This document shows, one piece after another, positions 26,570 through 37,435 of a stretch of DNA of 64,000 bases (within the stretch, counting starts at the first letter, position 1; each line of letters opens with the position of its first letter). The stretch is from an uncultured Oscillibacter sp. Lineage in GTDB: Bacteria > Bacillota > Clostridia > Oscillospirales > Oscillospiraceae. The position numbers and the translations under genes were made by a program. Below the pieces are notes generated by a model. It ran no database searches and was not told the origin of the DNA. It saw nothing but the letters and a program-made list of their open reading frames with translations. The DNA lies in contig CANPTW010000003.1 of the NCBI GenBank assembly GCA_947577075.1, positions 61,121 through 125,120 on the forward strand, given 5' to 3'.

Positions 26570-27709
26570 ATGGCTGAACAGAAACGCGACTATTATGAAG
26601 TCCTGGGCGTGAATAAGGGCGCCTCGGACGACGAGATCAAACGGGCCTACCGGAAGCTGGCCAAGGCCAACCACCCGGACCTGAACCCCGGCGACAAGGA
26701 GGCCGAGGCCCGGTTCAAGGAGGTCAACGAGGCGTACGAAATTCTCTCGGACAAGGAGAAGCGGAGCCGGTACGACCAGTTCGGCCACGCCGGCGTGGAC
26801 CCGAACTTCGGCGCGGGGGGCAGCGGCTTCGATGGAAGCTTCGACTTCGGCGACCTGGGGGATATCTTCGGAAGCTTCTTCGGCGGCGGCTTCGGCGGGG
26901 GGCGGCGGACGAATCCCAACGCGCCCCAGCGGGGGGAGAGCATCCGGACCTCCCTGACCCTCAGCTTTGAGGAGGCCGCCTTCGGCTGTGAGAAGACGGT
27001 GACGGTGGACCGGGCGGAAAGCTGCGGCGTCTGCCATGGAAGCGGCTGCGCCGAGGGGAGCGCGCCGGAAACCTGTCCCATCTGCCACGGCTCCGGCGTG
27101 GTTCAAAACCGGCGGCAGACGCCCATGGGGGTCTTTGCCACGTCCTCGCCCTGCTCCCGCTGCGGCGGCAAGGGGAAAATCATCTCCCAGCCCTGCCGGG
27201 AGTGCCAGGGGGCGGGCGTGGTCCGGCGGCGGAAGACCATCCAGGCCAGCATCCCCGCGGGCATCGACAACGGGCAGACCATCTCCATCCGGGGCCAGGG
27301 CAACGCCGGAAAGAACGGCGGCCCCGCCGGGGATCTGCTGATCACCATCACCGTCCGGCCCCACGAGCTCTTCCGCCGGGAGGGCACCTCCGTCCTCTGC
27401 GAGGCGCCCATCACCTTCGCCCAGGCGGTGCTGGGAGCGGAGCTGGAGATTCCCACCATTGACGGCAAGGTCAAGTATGACCTTCCCGAGGGCACCCAGA
27501 GCGGGTCCACCTTCCGCCTCAAGGGCAAGGGCATTCCGTCCATCAACGGCCGGGGACGGGGAGACCAGTATGTCACGGTCTACATCGAAACGCCCCGGAA
27601 TTTGAACAAGGAGCAGAAGGAGGCCCTGAAAAAGTTTGCCGAGACCATGGGCGACGACAATTACGAGGAGCGCAAGGGCTTCTTCGGCAAGGGAAAGAAA
27701 AAGAGGTGA
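26570..27709 (+). CDS. dnaJ: Co-chaperone DnaJ (Hsp40)
   Basis: A 379-residue type I Hsp40. The J domain has the HPD motif ([13 protein letters not shown]), followed by a Gly/Phe-rich linker ([14 protein letters not shown]) and four zinc-finger repeats [24 protein letters not shown] and CRECQGAG, then the substrate-binding C-domains. It stimulates DnaK ATPase. It is the last heat-shock gene; the PHP phosphatase gene follows after five bases and may be cotranscribed. Confidence 0.98.
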   Translation: MAEQKRDYYEVLGVNKGASDDEIKRAYRKLAKANHPDLNPGDKEAEARFKEVNEAYEILSDKEKRSRYDQFGHAGVDPNFGAGGSGFDGSFDFGDLGDIFGSFFGGGFGGGRRTNPNAPQRGESIRTSLTLSFEEAAFGCEKTVTVDRAESCGVCHGSGCAEGSAPETCPICHGSGVVQNRRQTPMGVFATSSPCSRCGGKGKIISQPCRECQGAGVVRRRKTIQASIPAGIDNGQTISIRGQGNAGKNGGPAGDLLITITVRPHELFRREGTSVLCEAPITFAQAVLGAELEIPTIDGKVKYDLPEGTQSGSTFRLKGKGIPSINGRGRGDQYVTVYIETPRNLNKEQKEALKKFAETMGDDNYEERKGFFGKGKKKR

Positions 27710-27714
27710 GGCCC

Positions 27715-28551
27715 ATGTACCTGGCGGACTATCATATCCATTCCAGAATTTCCCCGGACGCCGGGGACTCCATGACCGCCCTGGCGGAGGCCGCGGCTGC
27801 GGCGGGCCTGGACGAGATCTGCTTCACGGACCATGTGGAGCCCATTGTCTGGGCCAGCACGGACCTGAGGGGCCCTTACGACTGGTCCGCCCTGACGGCG
27901 GAATTTGACCGAGCCCGGGAGGCCATGGGGGACCGGATCAAGCTGCGCCTGGGCATCGAGCTGGGGGATGCCTGCTGGAACTTCGCCCACACGGAGAAGC
28001 TGCTGGCGGACGCCCCGCCCTTTGACTTCATCATCGGCTCCGTCCACATGCTCTCGGAGCGCTTCGGGGGCCTGGACCTCTACTACTTTGACCCGAAGAC
28101 GGAGGAGGAGGCTTACGCCGGCGTTGCCGACTACCTGGGCCAGGTGAGGAAAACAGCGGAGTGGGGGAAGTTCGACGTGCTGGGCCACCTGACCCTGCCC
28201 CTGCGCTATCTCAACGAGAACCGGGGCTGGAACCTGAGCATGGACCGCTTCGGCGGGGAAATTGCAGATATCTTCGCGGTGCTGAACCGCAGGGGCATCG
28301 GCATTGAGCTGAACACCAACCGGGGCAACACGCCCCTGCCGGACGGGAAGTGGCTGCGGCTGTACAAGGATACGGCAGGCGACCCCGTCGTTACCCTGGG
28401 CACCGACGCCCATGCCGCCGGGTTTGTGGGCTGCGCCGTCCGGGAGCGGCAGGCCCTGCTGCGGGAGTGCGGCTTTCGGGATTTCTGCACCTTTGAGAAG
28501 CGGAGGCCCATCCGGCACAGCCTGAGCGAAAGACAGGACGGCGGAGGATAG
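27715..28551 (+). CDS. PHP-domain phosphatase, histidinol-phosphatase (HisK) type
   Basis: A 278-residue protein from the ATG at 27715 (an upstream in-frame GTG overlaps the dnaJ stop). PHP metal-site motifs are DYHIHSRIS at the start, CFTDHVE, the GIELGD glutamate, IIGSVHML, LGHLTL, and the final TLGTDAH. This set fits the Gram-positive monofunctional histidinol-phosphatase, though the family also contains phosphoesterases of other specificity. No other histidine-biosynthesis gene is nearby, so the substrate remains uncertain. Confidence 0.82.
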   Translation: MYLADYHIHSRISPDAGDSMTALAEAAAAAGLDEICFTDHVEPIVWASTDLRGPYDWSALTAEFDRAREAMGDRIKLRLGIELGDACWNFAHTEKLLADAPPFDFIIGSVHMLSERFGGLDLYYFDPKTEEEAYAGVADYLGQVRKTAEWGKFDVLGHLTLPLRYLNENRGWNLSMDRFGGEIADIFAVLNRRGIGIELNTNRGNTPLPDGKWLRLYKDTAGDPVVTLGTDAHAAGFVGCAVRERQALLRECGFRDFCTFEKRRPIRHSLSERQDGGG

Positions 28552-28576
28552 GACAGATCTGCGGCTGAAAATCATA

Positions 28577-28605
28577 TTGATTTTTTGGAAAATCTGGAGT
28601 ACAAT
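28577..28605 (+). promoter_or_regulatory. Promoter of rpiB
   Basis: TTGATT (28577-28582), a 17-bp spacer and TACAAT (28600-28605), about 38 bases before the rpiB start. Confidence 0.65.
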
Positions 28606-28643
28606 ATAAGCCACAAAATTTGAACGCACGGGGGAATACTACC

Positions 28644-29081
28644 ATGAAGATTGCCTTGGGCTGCGACCATGGCGGCTACGATTTGAAACAGCATATCATC
28701 CGGGTTCTGGAGCGTCTGGGCCACGAGGCGGTGGATTTCGGCTGCCTCTCCAAGGAGAGCTGCGACTATCCCGACTTCGGCGCCGCCGCCGCCAGGGCCG
28801 TGGCGGAGGGGAGCTGCGACCGGGGCATTGTGATCTGCACCACCGGAATCGGCATCTCCATTGCCGCCAATAAGATCAGGGGCGTCCGCTGCGCCCACTG
28901 CGCCGACTGCCTCCAGGCGGAGATGACCCGCCGGCACAACGACGCCAACATGATGGCCATCGGCGCGGGCTTCACGGGCCCCAACATGGCCGAGCGGATG
29001 GTGGAAGTGTTCCTCTCCACGGAGTTCGAGGGGGGCCGCCACGCCCGCCGGGTGGACAAGATGATGGCCCTGGAGGGCTGA
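28644..29081 (+). CDS. rpiB: Ribose-5-phosphate isomerase B
   Basis: A 145-residue RpiB/LacAB-family enzyme from the ATG at 28644. It has the typical start MKIALGCDHGGYDLKQ, the catalytic region IVICTTGIGISIAANK, and RHNDANMMAIGAGF with the phosphate-binding block. It interconverts ribose-5-phosphate and ribulose-5-phosphate, joining the pentose-phosphate pool fed by the arabinose module upstream. It has its own promoter. Confidence 0.94.
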   Translation: MKIALGCDHGGYDLKQHIIRVLERLGHEAVDFGCLSKESCDYPDFGAAAARAVAEGSCDRGIVICTTGIGISIAANKIRGVRCAHCADCLQAEMTRRHNDANMMAIGAGFTGPNMAERMVEVFLSTEFEGGRHARRVDKMMALEG

Positions 29082-29138
29082 ATTTCCCGGGAAAAGAACG
29101 ACGGGAGCCGTTTCCGCTCCTGAAAAGAGGTGACGCGC

Positions 29139-30236
29139 ATGGTGGGAGCCAAGGGCTACAGCAGCTACCGGGGCCGGGGGTCCAAATGGAAGATTTTGAT
29201 GGCGGTCATACTGGTGCTGGTCATCGCGGCGGCCGCCAGCGTCATCTATATGCAGCAATACATTGTTTACAGCGCCGACGGGCGCCGCCAGATCGTCCTG
29301 CCTTGGGAGACGGAGGGGGAAGAAGAGCCCGCGCCCCCGGAGGACCTGAGCGAAGCTCCGCTGGATGTCGTCGTGCAGGAGCCGGAGGACCAGGGCCCCA
29401 AGGAGACGGTGGCCTTTTCGCTTCCGGCGCAGCCAATGCGGCAGAGCGCTTGGGGCGAGTTCAGTACGCTGGTCTTCGGCGGGGGCTCCGGGACGTATAA
29501 CGCTGTGGCCATCCGCCTCAAGACCGCCAACGGCACGATCTATTTTGACTCCGCCAACGCCGTGTCCGGCGCAGTGGATATTGTGAACGAGCCTGGGGAT
29601 GATCCGGAAGAGACTGCCCTGGCGCTGGGGCTCTTCACCGCACGGGAAGGGCTGCACACCATCGCCAGCATGGCCTGCCTCCAGGACTTCAAGGCGGCCA
29701 ACGCCGACGTGGAGGGCCGGGGTCTGAAAAATACCGGCGGCTATATCTTCTACGACGGGAACAACAGCCTCTGGCTGGACCCCGCTAAGCCCGGAGCCCG
29801 GGAGTATGTCTGCGCCCTGGCGAAGGAGATCGCGGAGCTGGGCTTCGACGAACTGCTGCTCACGGATTTCAGCTATCCCACCGTGGGCAAGATCAATAAA
29901 ATCAACTACAACACCGATGTGCCCCTGGCCAACAACCTGGACCTGCTCCTCGGCGATTTGAACACGGCCCTGGAGCCCTACGACATTCTCCTGTCCGTGG
30001 AGGTGCCGGAGGCGGTCATCGCCGAGGGCCCCGACACGGTGGCCGGGCTGGACCTGAACCGCCTGGCGGGCCGGGTGGACCGCATCTATGCCGCCACCAC
30101 GCCGGAGAAGGTGGAAACCCTCTCCAACCTGGTGTCCCAGGCGGCGGGGGCGGACGGGAAGACGGAGTTCGTCCCGGAGCTGGCGGCGGGCAGCCCCGCG
30201 CCGGCGGGGAGTTGTCTGATTCTGGCAGAGGGATGA
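29139..30236 (+). CDS. Membrane-anchored GHL/DUF4015-like glycosidase-type protein
   Basis: A 365-residue protein from the ATG at 29139 (RBS GAGGTGA). It has a basic N-terminus, one membrane segment (about 20-42), an acidic Pro/Glu linker (60-95), then an extracytoplasmic barrel-like domain. LWLDPAKPGAREYVCALAKE followed by IAELGFDELLLTDFSYP resembles the conserved strand of the putative glycoside-hydrolase-like (GHL, DUF4015) group, where an aspartate sits at the barrel rim. A role in cell-surface carbohydrate handling is an inference. A strong terminator follows. Confidence 0.65.
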   Translation: MVGAKGYSSYRGRGSKWKILMAVILVLVIAAAASVIYMQQYIVYSADGRRQIVLPWETEGEEEPAPPEDLSEAPLDVVVQEPEDQGPKETVAFSLPAQPMRQSAWGEFSTLVFGGGSGTYNAVAIRLKTANGTIYFDSANAVSGAVDIVNEPGDDPEETALALGLFTAREGLHTIASMACLQDFKAANADVEGRGLKNTGGYIFYDGNNSLWLDPAKPGAREYVCALAKEIAELGFDELLLTDFSYPTVGKINKINYNTDVPLANNLDLLLGDLNTALEPYDILLSVEVPEAVIAEGPDTVAGLDLNRLAGRVDRIYAATTPEKVETLSNLVSQAAGADGKTEFVPELAAGSPAPAGSCLILAEG

Positions 30237-30248
30237 TTGCGTGAAAAG

Positions 30249-30280
30249 CTCCCGGAGGGCGGTCCCCTCCGGGAGTTTTT
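30249..30280 (+). terminator. Rho-independent terminator before comEC
   Basis: A perfect 11-bp stem CTCCCGGAGGG/CCCTCCGGGAG with a 5-base loop and five Ts, 13 bases after the stop at 30236. Confidence 0.9.
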
Positions 30281-30356
30281 GCCGCGGGGGAGAGGAGCGG
30301 GAATCCATGGGAATGACAAGCGGAAGCGCGGCCCGTTTCCCGCCGGGGAAGGAGCC

Positions 30357-32603
30357 ATGAGGCGGCTGGCGGCCTTTGCCGGAGGGTTCTCCCTGGGGGT
30401 GTTCCTGGCCCGGTATCTCTTCCGGGAGGACGGGAGCCTGCTGGGGGCCGGAGCGGCCCTGGCCCTGGGACTTTTGTCGCTGGGACTGCCCCGGGAGTGG
30501 CGGCGGCGGGGCGTGGTCCTCTGCGCGGCGGCGGCTCTGGGCCTTGGGTGGAGCTGGCTCTATGGGCGCCAGGTACAGGGTCCCGCCCGGCAGCTGGCGG
30601 GGCGGACGGAGACGGTTGCCGCCACCCTTTGCGGCTTTGCCTCCGAGAGCGACTTTGGCGCCCGGGCGCCCGTCCGTTTGGAGGGCGTTCCCGGCAAGGT
30701 GATGCTCTACGGCGGGAGGGAGCTTTTGGACCTGGTACCGGGGCAGACCGTCGCCGGCGAGGTCCGCTTTCAGGACGCGGCCCGGATACGGGACGAGGAC
30801 GTCTCTGCCTTTACTTCCAAAAACATTTTCCTCCTGGCCTATGGCCGGGGGACTTTCACGGCGGGGGAGGGAAGCCGGAACAGCCCCCGCTGGTATCCTG
30901 CCCGGCTGGCCCGGGCCATGGCGGAGCGGATCCGCCTCCTCTTTCCCGGGGAGGCCGCCGGGTTTATGACGGCCCTGCTCACCGGCGACCGGGGCCGGGT
31001 CTCGGAGGGGGCCTATACGGCGCTCACCGAGGCGGGGCTGAATCATATTCTGGCGGTGTCCGGCATGCACTGCGGATTTCTCATGGCCCTGGCGGGCTTT
31101 CTGCTGCAAAGCCGCCGGCTGCAGGCCCTGCTGGGCATTCCGCTGCTGGCGTTTTACGCCGCCCTGACCGGGGGCAGCCCCTCGGTGCTCCGGGCCTGCG
31201 TCATGCTGTCCCTGCCGCTGCTGGCGGTTCTGACCCGCAGGGAGAACGACGGCCCCACGTCCCTGCTGACGGCGCTGTTTCTGATCCTGCTGGCGAACCC
31301 CTTCGCCGCCGCCTCTGTGGGCCTTCAGTTGTCCTTTGCCGCTATGACGGGCATCCTCTGGCTGACGCCCAGGCTTTACAAGCGGCTGATGAATGAGCGG
31401 AAGCGGGGGAGGGTCTTCCGCTTCCTGGCCGCCGCCTTTTCCGCTTCCATGGGGGCCATGGTGTTCACCCTGCCGCTGACGGCGTACTACTTCGGCGCGC
31501 TGGTGCTGGCTGCGCCGCTGGGCGGCGCCCTGTGCCTCTGGGCGGCCGCGGGGGCCTTTGCCTTCGGGCTGGCGGCGGTGTTTGCCAGTTTCCTCTCTCC
31601 GCCTCTGGGGGCGCTGCTGGCCCTCCCGGCCCGGGGGGCGGCGGAGTATATTCTGCTGGCGGCGAAGCTTCTCTCCCGGCTTCCGTATCATGCGGTTTAC
31701 ACGGCGAACCCCTATATAAAATACTGGCTGGCCTATGTGTACGTCCTTTTTGCCGCGGCCTGCTTTTTCAAGGGGGCGGGACGGCGGAAGTATTTCCTGG
31801 CGTCCCTCCTGGCGGCGCTGACCCTGGTTTTGACGGTCCGGCTGAACGCGGCCCGGTACGAGAACGATCTGGACGTGCTGGTGCTGGACGTGGGCCAAGG
31901 GCAGAGCGTGGTTCTGGCCTCCGGAGGGGAATTCACGCTGGTGGACTGCGGCAGCGGCAACAGCTGGCGGAATGCCGGGGAAACCGCCGCCCGGCAGCTT
32001 CGCAGCATGGGCTGCCGGCGTCTGGACCGGCTGGTTCTCACCCACTATGACCGGGACCATGTCTCCGGCGTGGCGGGCCTGCTGGAGAGGCTGGAGGTGG
32101 ACGCCCTGCTGGTCCCCGAGGATGAGGAGGGCGCGGGCCCGGCGGTCCTCGCCCTGGCGGGGGAGAAAGGCGTTGAGGTCCGCTTCGTCACGGAAGAGGA
32201 ACGCCTCGCCTTCGGAGCGGGAACGCTGACCGTCTTCCCGCCCCTGGGGGACTCCGGGGACAACGAGCGGGGCTTGAGCGTCCTGGCCTCCGTGGGGGAC
32301 AAGGATTTCCTGATCACCGGCGACATGGACGAAGGCACGGAGGCAAAGCTGCTGGAAACCTATCGCCTGCCGGACGTCGAGGGCCTTGTGGCGGGGCATC
32401 ACGGCTCCAAATACGCCACGTCCCAGGCTCTGCTGGAGGCGCTGCGCCCGGAAATCGTCTGTGTCAGCGTGGGGAGCAACGCATACGGCCATCCCACGGA
32501 TGAGGTTCTGCTCCGCCTGGCCCGGCAGGGCTGTGAGATTTACCGGACGGACCTTCACGGCACCATTCATCTCGCCTGGAATCAGGAGGACAGCCATGGC
32601 TGA
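30357..32603 (+). CDS. comEC: ComEC/Rec2 DNA-uptake channel protein
   Basis: A 748-residue polytopic protein from the ATG at 30357. Two N-terminal membrane segments flank an OB-like extracellular domain (about 65-175), then the Competence core (ALLTGDRGRVSEGAYTALTE, HILAVSGMHCGFL) with many membrane segments. A C-terminal metallo-beta-lactamase domain (LVLDVGQGQSVVLASGG, LTHYDRDHVSGVAGLL, GHHGS) completes it. It would carry single-stranded DNA across the membrane. No comEA precedes it here. Its end overlaps holA by eight bases, the usual comEC-holA neighbourhood in Firmicutes. Confidence 0.93.
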   Translation: MRRLAAFAGGFSLGVFLARYLFREDGSLLGAGAALALGLLSLGLPREWRRRGVVLCAAAALGLGWSWLYGRQVQGPARQLAGRTETVAATLCGFASESDFGARAPVRLEGVPGKVMLYGGRELLDLVPGQTVAGEVRFQDAARIRDEDVSAFTSKNIFLLAYGRGTFTAGEGSRNSPRWYPARLARAMAERIRLLFPGEAAGFMTALLTGDRGRVSEGAYTALTEAGLNHILAVSGMHCGFLMALAGFLLQSRRLQALLGIPLLAFYAALTGGSPSVLRACVMLSLPLLAVLTRRENDGPTSLLTALFLILLANPFAAASVGLQLSFAAMTGILWLTPRLYKRLMNERKRGRVFRFLAAAFSASMGAMVFTLPLTAYYFGALVLAAPLGGALCLWAAAGAFAFGLAAVFASFLSPPLGALLALPARGAAEYILLAAKLLSRLPYHAVYTANPYIKYWLAYVYVLFAAACFFKGAGRRKYFLASLLAALTLVLTVRLNAARYENDLDVLVLDVGQGQSVVLASGGEFTLVDCGSGNSWRNAGETAARQLRSMGCRRLDRLVLTHYDRDHVSGVAGLLERLEVDALLVPEDEEGAGPAVLALAGEKGVEVRFVTEEERLAFGAGTLTVFPPLGDSGDNERGLSVLASVGDKDFLITGDMDEGTEAKLLETYRLPDVEGLVAGHHGSKYATSQALLEALRPEIVCVSVGSNAYGHPTDEVLLRLARQGCEIYRTDLHGTIHLAWNQEDSHG

Positions 32604-33651
32604 CAAGAAACGGACTCCCCGGCGGGGAGCGGCCCTGCAGAAGCTGAAGGCGGATCTATCCGCCGGAACCGTCGGTTCCGCATATATCTTCCATGGGGAG
32701 GAGAGCTACCTTCGGGAGTATTACCTGGGCGAGCTGCGGAAGCGGCTGATTCCCCAAGGCTTTGAAACCTTCAATTATCACGCCCTGGAGGGGAAGGACC
32801 TGACGGCCCAGGCGCTGGCGGAGACGGCGGAGGCCATGCCCATGCTGGCGGAGCGGACGCTGATTGCCGTCACGGACTGGGACCTCTTCAAGCTGGGGGA
32901 GGACCAGCGGGAGAAGCTCATCGCCCTGCTGGAGGACCTGCCGCCGTACTGCTGCGTGGTCTTTGTGTACGACACCCTGGAGTACAAGCCCAACCGGACG
33001 ATGAAGAAGCTCTGCAAGGCCCTGGAGACCTATGTGGAGACGGTGGAGTTCCAGGCGGCGGACAGCAGTGAGCTGCTGCCCTGGATTGCCCGGCGCTTCA
33101 AGGCCCGGGGGAAGGAGATCGACCGGCAGACGGCGGAATACCTGATTTTCACCTGCGGCGGGCTGATGACGGGACTGGTGCCGGAGATCGAGAAAATCGC
33201 GGCCTATGCCAGGGGGGCCGCCGTCACCCGGAGGGATGTGGACGCTGTGGCGGACCCGGTGCTGTCGGCGGAGGTGTTCAAGCTCTCCGACGCGGTGCTC
33301 CAGGGGGATTACGACCGGGCGGCCTCCATCCTGGGGGATCTTTTGAAGATGCAGACGGAACCCATCATGATTCTGGCGGCCCTGGGGAGCCAGCTCCGCC
33401 GGATCTGGACGGCCCGCATCGCCCTGGACGGCGGCCGGGACCGCTACTGGCTGATGGAGCTGTGGGGCATGAAGAGCGATTATCCCGCCAAGCTCCTGCT
33501 CTCCGCCGCCCGGCGGACCACGGCGGAGTGGTGCGCCCAGGCGGTGCGGCAGTGCCAGGTTCTGGACCGCCGGATGAAGAGCGAACGGGGCGCGGACAGC
33601 GCGGGAGAGCTGAAGCTGCTGCTGGTCCGCCTGGCCGCGGGAAGGAGCTGA
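32596..33651 (+). CDS. holA: DNA polymerase III subunit delta
   Basis: A 351-residue clamp-loader delta subunit from the ATG at 32596, whose RBS AGGAGG lies within comEC. It shows the HolA N-domain (SAYIFHGEESYLREYYLGELR), AMPMLAERTLIAV, the middle LIFTCGGLMTGLVPEIEKIAAYA, and the C-terminal collar domain (FKLSDAVLQGDYDRAASIL). It opens the sliding clamp during loading. The rnmV gene follows after three bases. Confidence 0.93.
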   Translation: MADKKRTPRRGAALQKLKADLSAGTVGSAYIFHGEESYLREYYLGELRKRLIPQGFETFNYHALEGKDLTAQALAETAEAMPMLAERTLIAVTDWDLFKLGEDQREKLIALLEDLPPYCCVVFVYDTLEYKPNRTMKKLCKALETYVETVEFQAADSSELLPWIARRFKARGKEIDRQTAEYLIFTCGGLMTGLVPEIEKIAAYARGAAVTRRDVDAVADPVLSAEVFKLSDAVLQGDYDRAASILGDLLKMQTEPIMILAALGSQLRRIWTARIALDGGRDRYWLMELWGMKSDYPAKLLLSAARRTTAEWCAQAVRQCQVLDRRMKSERGADSAGELKLLLVRLAAGRS

Positions 33652-33654
33652 ACC

Positions 33655-34272
33655 GTGAAACGCATTCGGGAAGTCATTGTGGTGGAAGGACGCTACGACA
33701 AGAACACGGTTTCCCAGGCGGTGGACGCCACGGTGGTCACCCTCGGGGGCTTTGCCGTGTTCAACGACAAGGAGAAGCTGGCCTTTCTCCGCCGCCTGGC
33801 GGAGAAACGGGGACTTATCATCCTGACGGACAGCGACGGCGCGGGCTTTCTCCTGCGGAATTATCTGAAAGGCGCCCTGCCGAAGGACCGGGTGAAGCAG
33901 GCCTATATCCCCGACGTAAAGGGGAAGGAGCGCCGGAAGCGCAAGGGCGGAAAAGAGGGGAAGCTGGGGGTGGAGGGCATGCCCCCCGCCGTGCTGCTGG
34001 AGGCCCTCCGCCGGGCGGGGGCCGTCTTTGAGGACGAGCCCCCGGGAGAGGAGCGGGAGGCCCTCACCAAGGCAGACCTCTTTGCCCTGGGCCTCAGCGG
34101 GGGAGCGGGCAGCGCGGAAAGGCGCCGCCGCCTCCTCAAGCGCCTGGACCTGCCGGAGCACCTCACAGCCAACGGCCTCCTGGAGGCGCTGAACCTTCTG
34201 TTCCGCCGGGAGGAGCTGGAGGCCCTTCTGGCGGAGGAACCGGGCCCCGGCCTTCTTGAGCGTTCCCCCTGA
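33655..34272 (+). CDS. rnmV: Ribonuclease M5
   Basis: A 205-residue TOPRIM nuclease that begins with GTG at 33655 (RBS GAAGGAG). The TOPRIM motifs are EVIVVEGRYDKNTV at the N-terminus and ILTDSDGAGFLLRNYL, with AYIPDVKGKERRKRKGG and the conserved GVEGMPPAVLLEAL. It matures 5S rRNA. The usual neighbour ksgA is absent here; holA precedes it. Confidence 0.93.
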   Translation: MKRIREVIVVEGRYDKNTVSQAVDATVVTLGGFAVFNDKEKLAFLRRLAEKRGLIILTDSDGAGFLLRNYLKGALPKDRVKQAYIPDVKGKERRKRKGGKEGKLGVEGMPPAVLLEALRRAGAVFEDEPPGEEREALTKADLFALGLSGGAGSAERRRRLLKRLDLPEHLTANGLLEALNLLFRREELEALLAEEPGPGLLERSP

Positions 34273-34400
34273 AAAGGGGGACGGCCCCCGGATTCGACAA
34301 AATTCGACGGATTTCCCAGGACCTGGTATGCTATGCTGAGAGCATCAGGACCGGCCGCCGCAGTGGGAACGGCGGGCCGGCAAAGGAGGGAAACGGCGGA

Positions 34401-34646
34401 TTGCGGAAGCTGTTGGTGGGAGAGGCCCGGTGCCGGGCGTCGTGTGTGCGCTATTACCTGCTGGAGGAGGCGTCGGAGAGCGGCGGGTCCTACGGCGTTC
34501 AAGTCGAGCTGGACGGGGAGGAGGCGGCCCTGCCGGACCTCAGCCCCTCCCGGCGGAGGGTTCAGGAGCTGGCGGCGGCGCTGGCCCGGGGAGGGGTCAC
34601 GCCCGTGGCGCTGCGGGACGTGGTGGACGACTGGCTGCTGGAGTGA
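34401..34646 (+). CDS. Small DUF6514-like protein
   Basis: An 81-residue protein apparently starting at TTG 34401, 11 bases after AAGGAGGG. It contains VRYYLLEEASESGGSYGVQVE and the C-terminal block RRVQELAAALARGGVTPVALRDVVDDWLL split over two helices. This resembles the small Clostridial DUF6514 family, often encoded near heat-shock or replication genes, of unknown function. A TATGCT -10-like box with preceding TGG lies at 34325-34335. The family call is from memory and uncertain. Confidence 0.6.
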   Translation: MRKLLVGEARCRASCVRYYLLEEASESGGSYGVQVELDGEEAALPDLSPSRRRVQELAAALARGGVTPVALRDVVDDWLLE

Positions 34647-34716
34647 GCATTTCCGGCAGGGATTGGGAATTCCGGCAACATTTACAAATTCTTCATAACT
34701 TTTGAGAAAAATCCCC

Positions 34717-34745
34717 TTTACAAATGGGGGCGGCTGTACTATGAT
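34717..34745 (+). promoter_or_regulatory. groESL promoter
   Basis: TTTACA (34717-34722), a 17-bp spacer and TATGAT (34740-34745); the CIRCE operator starts right after the -10. Confidence 0.8.
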
Positions 34746-36992
<2,247 letters not shown>

Positions 36993-37082
36993 GAAAGGGC
37001 CGCTTAGGATTTTAAGTCCGCAGACCTTTGGAAAAAGGAACGGCAGCCTCGTATACAGACCACAGCTTGCAGCGCACAGAAA

Positions 37083-37151
37083 AGCCGGCACCTCCCTAAG
37101 GGAGGTGCCGGCTCAGCCTGTCAAAAAACCTCGCCAAAGGCGAGGTTTTTT
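37083..37151 (+). terminator. Tandem terminators after groEL with AGCCTGTC element
   Basis: The first hairpin has perfect 14-bp arms (37083-37096 and 37100-37113). AGCCTGTC follows (37115-37122), then AAAAAACCTCGCC/GGCGAGGTTTTTT (37123-37151), a perfect stem ending in six Ts and effective on both strands. The rest of the 443-bp gap to the next gene turns AT-rich from about 37,200. Confidence 0.85.
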
Positions 37152-37222
37152 GGTAAATTGAAGGAGGGGGGTGAAGCGGAGCGGAAAGCCGGAAAAAGGA
37201 CAACCGGAAAGAAGTGGTCCTG

Positions 37223-37417
37223 ACAGATATAGATAGAAGGTATTTGTCTGGTGCTAAAACACACTGCGTAAGTTTCAAGGTAAATCCAGTACGCCCAAGC
37301 TGTAAATCTATAAGTCTGAAAAATTCTTGGAAGGCGGCGAAAGCCGTCTTCTTTAGTGTAGAGTATGTGTACGAATATGCGCAACAAAACCCATTTATTT
37401 CCCAACAGATATAGATA
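37223..37417. repeat. 13-bp direct repeat bracketing the island leader
   Basis: ACAGATATAGATA occurs at 37223-37235 and again, identically, at 37405-37417, 182 bp apart. The second copy runs into the ribosome site of the island's first gene. The sequence between is AT-rich and contains an AGGCGGC/GCCGTCT stem, with no convincing gene. Confidence 0.45.
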
Positions 37418-37435
37418 TTAAAGGAGGTTCAATCT

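Noticed and set aside
28572..32606. A 1,340-codon open frame on the minus strand across rpiB, the GHL-like gene and comEC
   Set aside because: Same cause: antisense shadow of GC-rich coding sequence. It is Gln/Arg/Pro-rich with no recognisable domain.
37214..37414. Possible small gene (66 codons) in the AT-rich leader
   Set aside because: No ribosome site and no similarity seen; it spans the two 13-bp repeats and a hairpin, so it is treated as leader.
36993..37435. A copy of the tRNA-Pro 3' end on the far side of the island, as expected for an integrated element
   Set aside because: I looked for the T-arm/acceptor sequence in either orientation and did not find it, so attachment-site duplication is not claimed.
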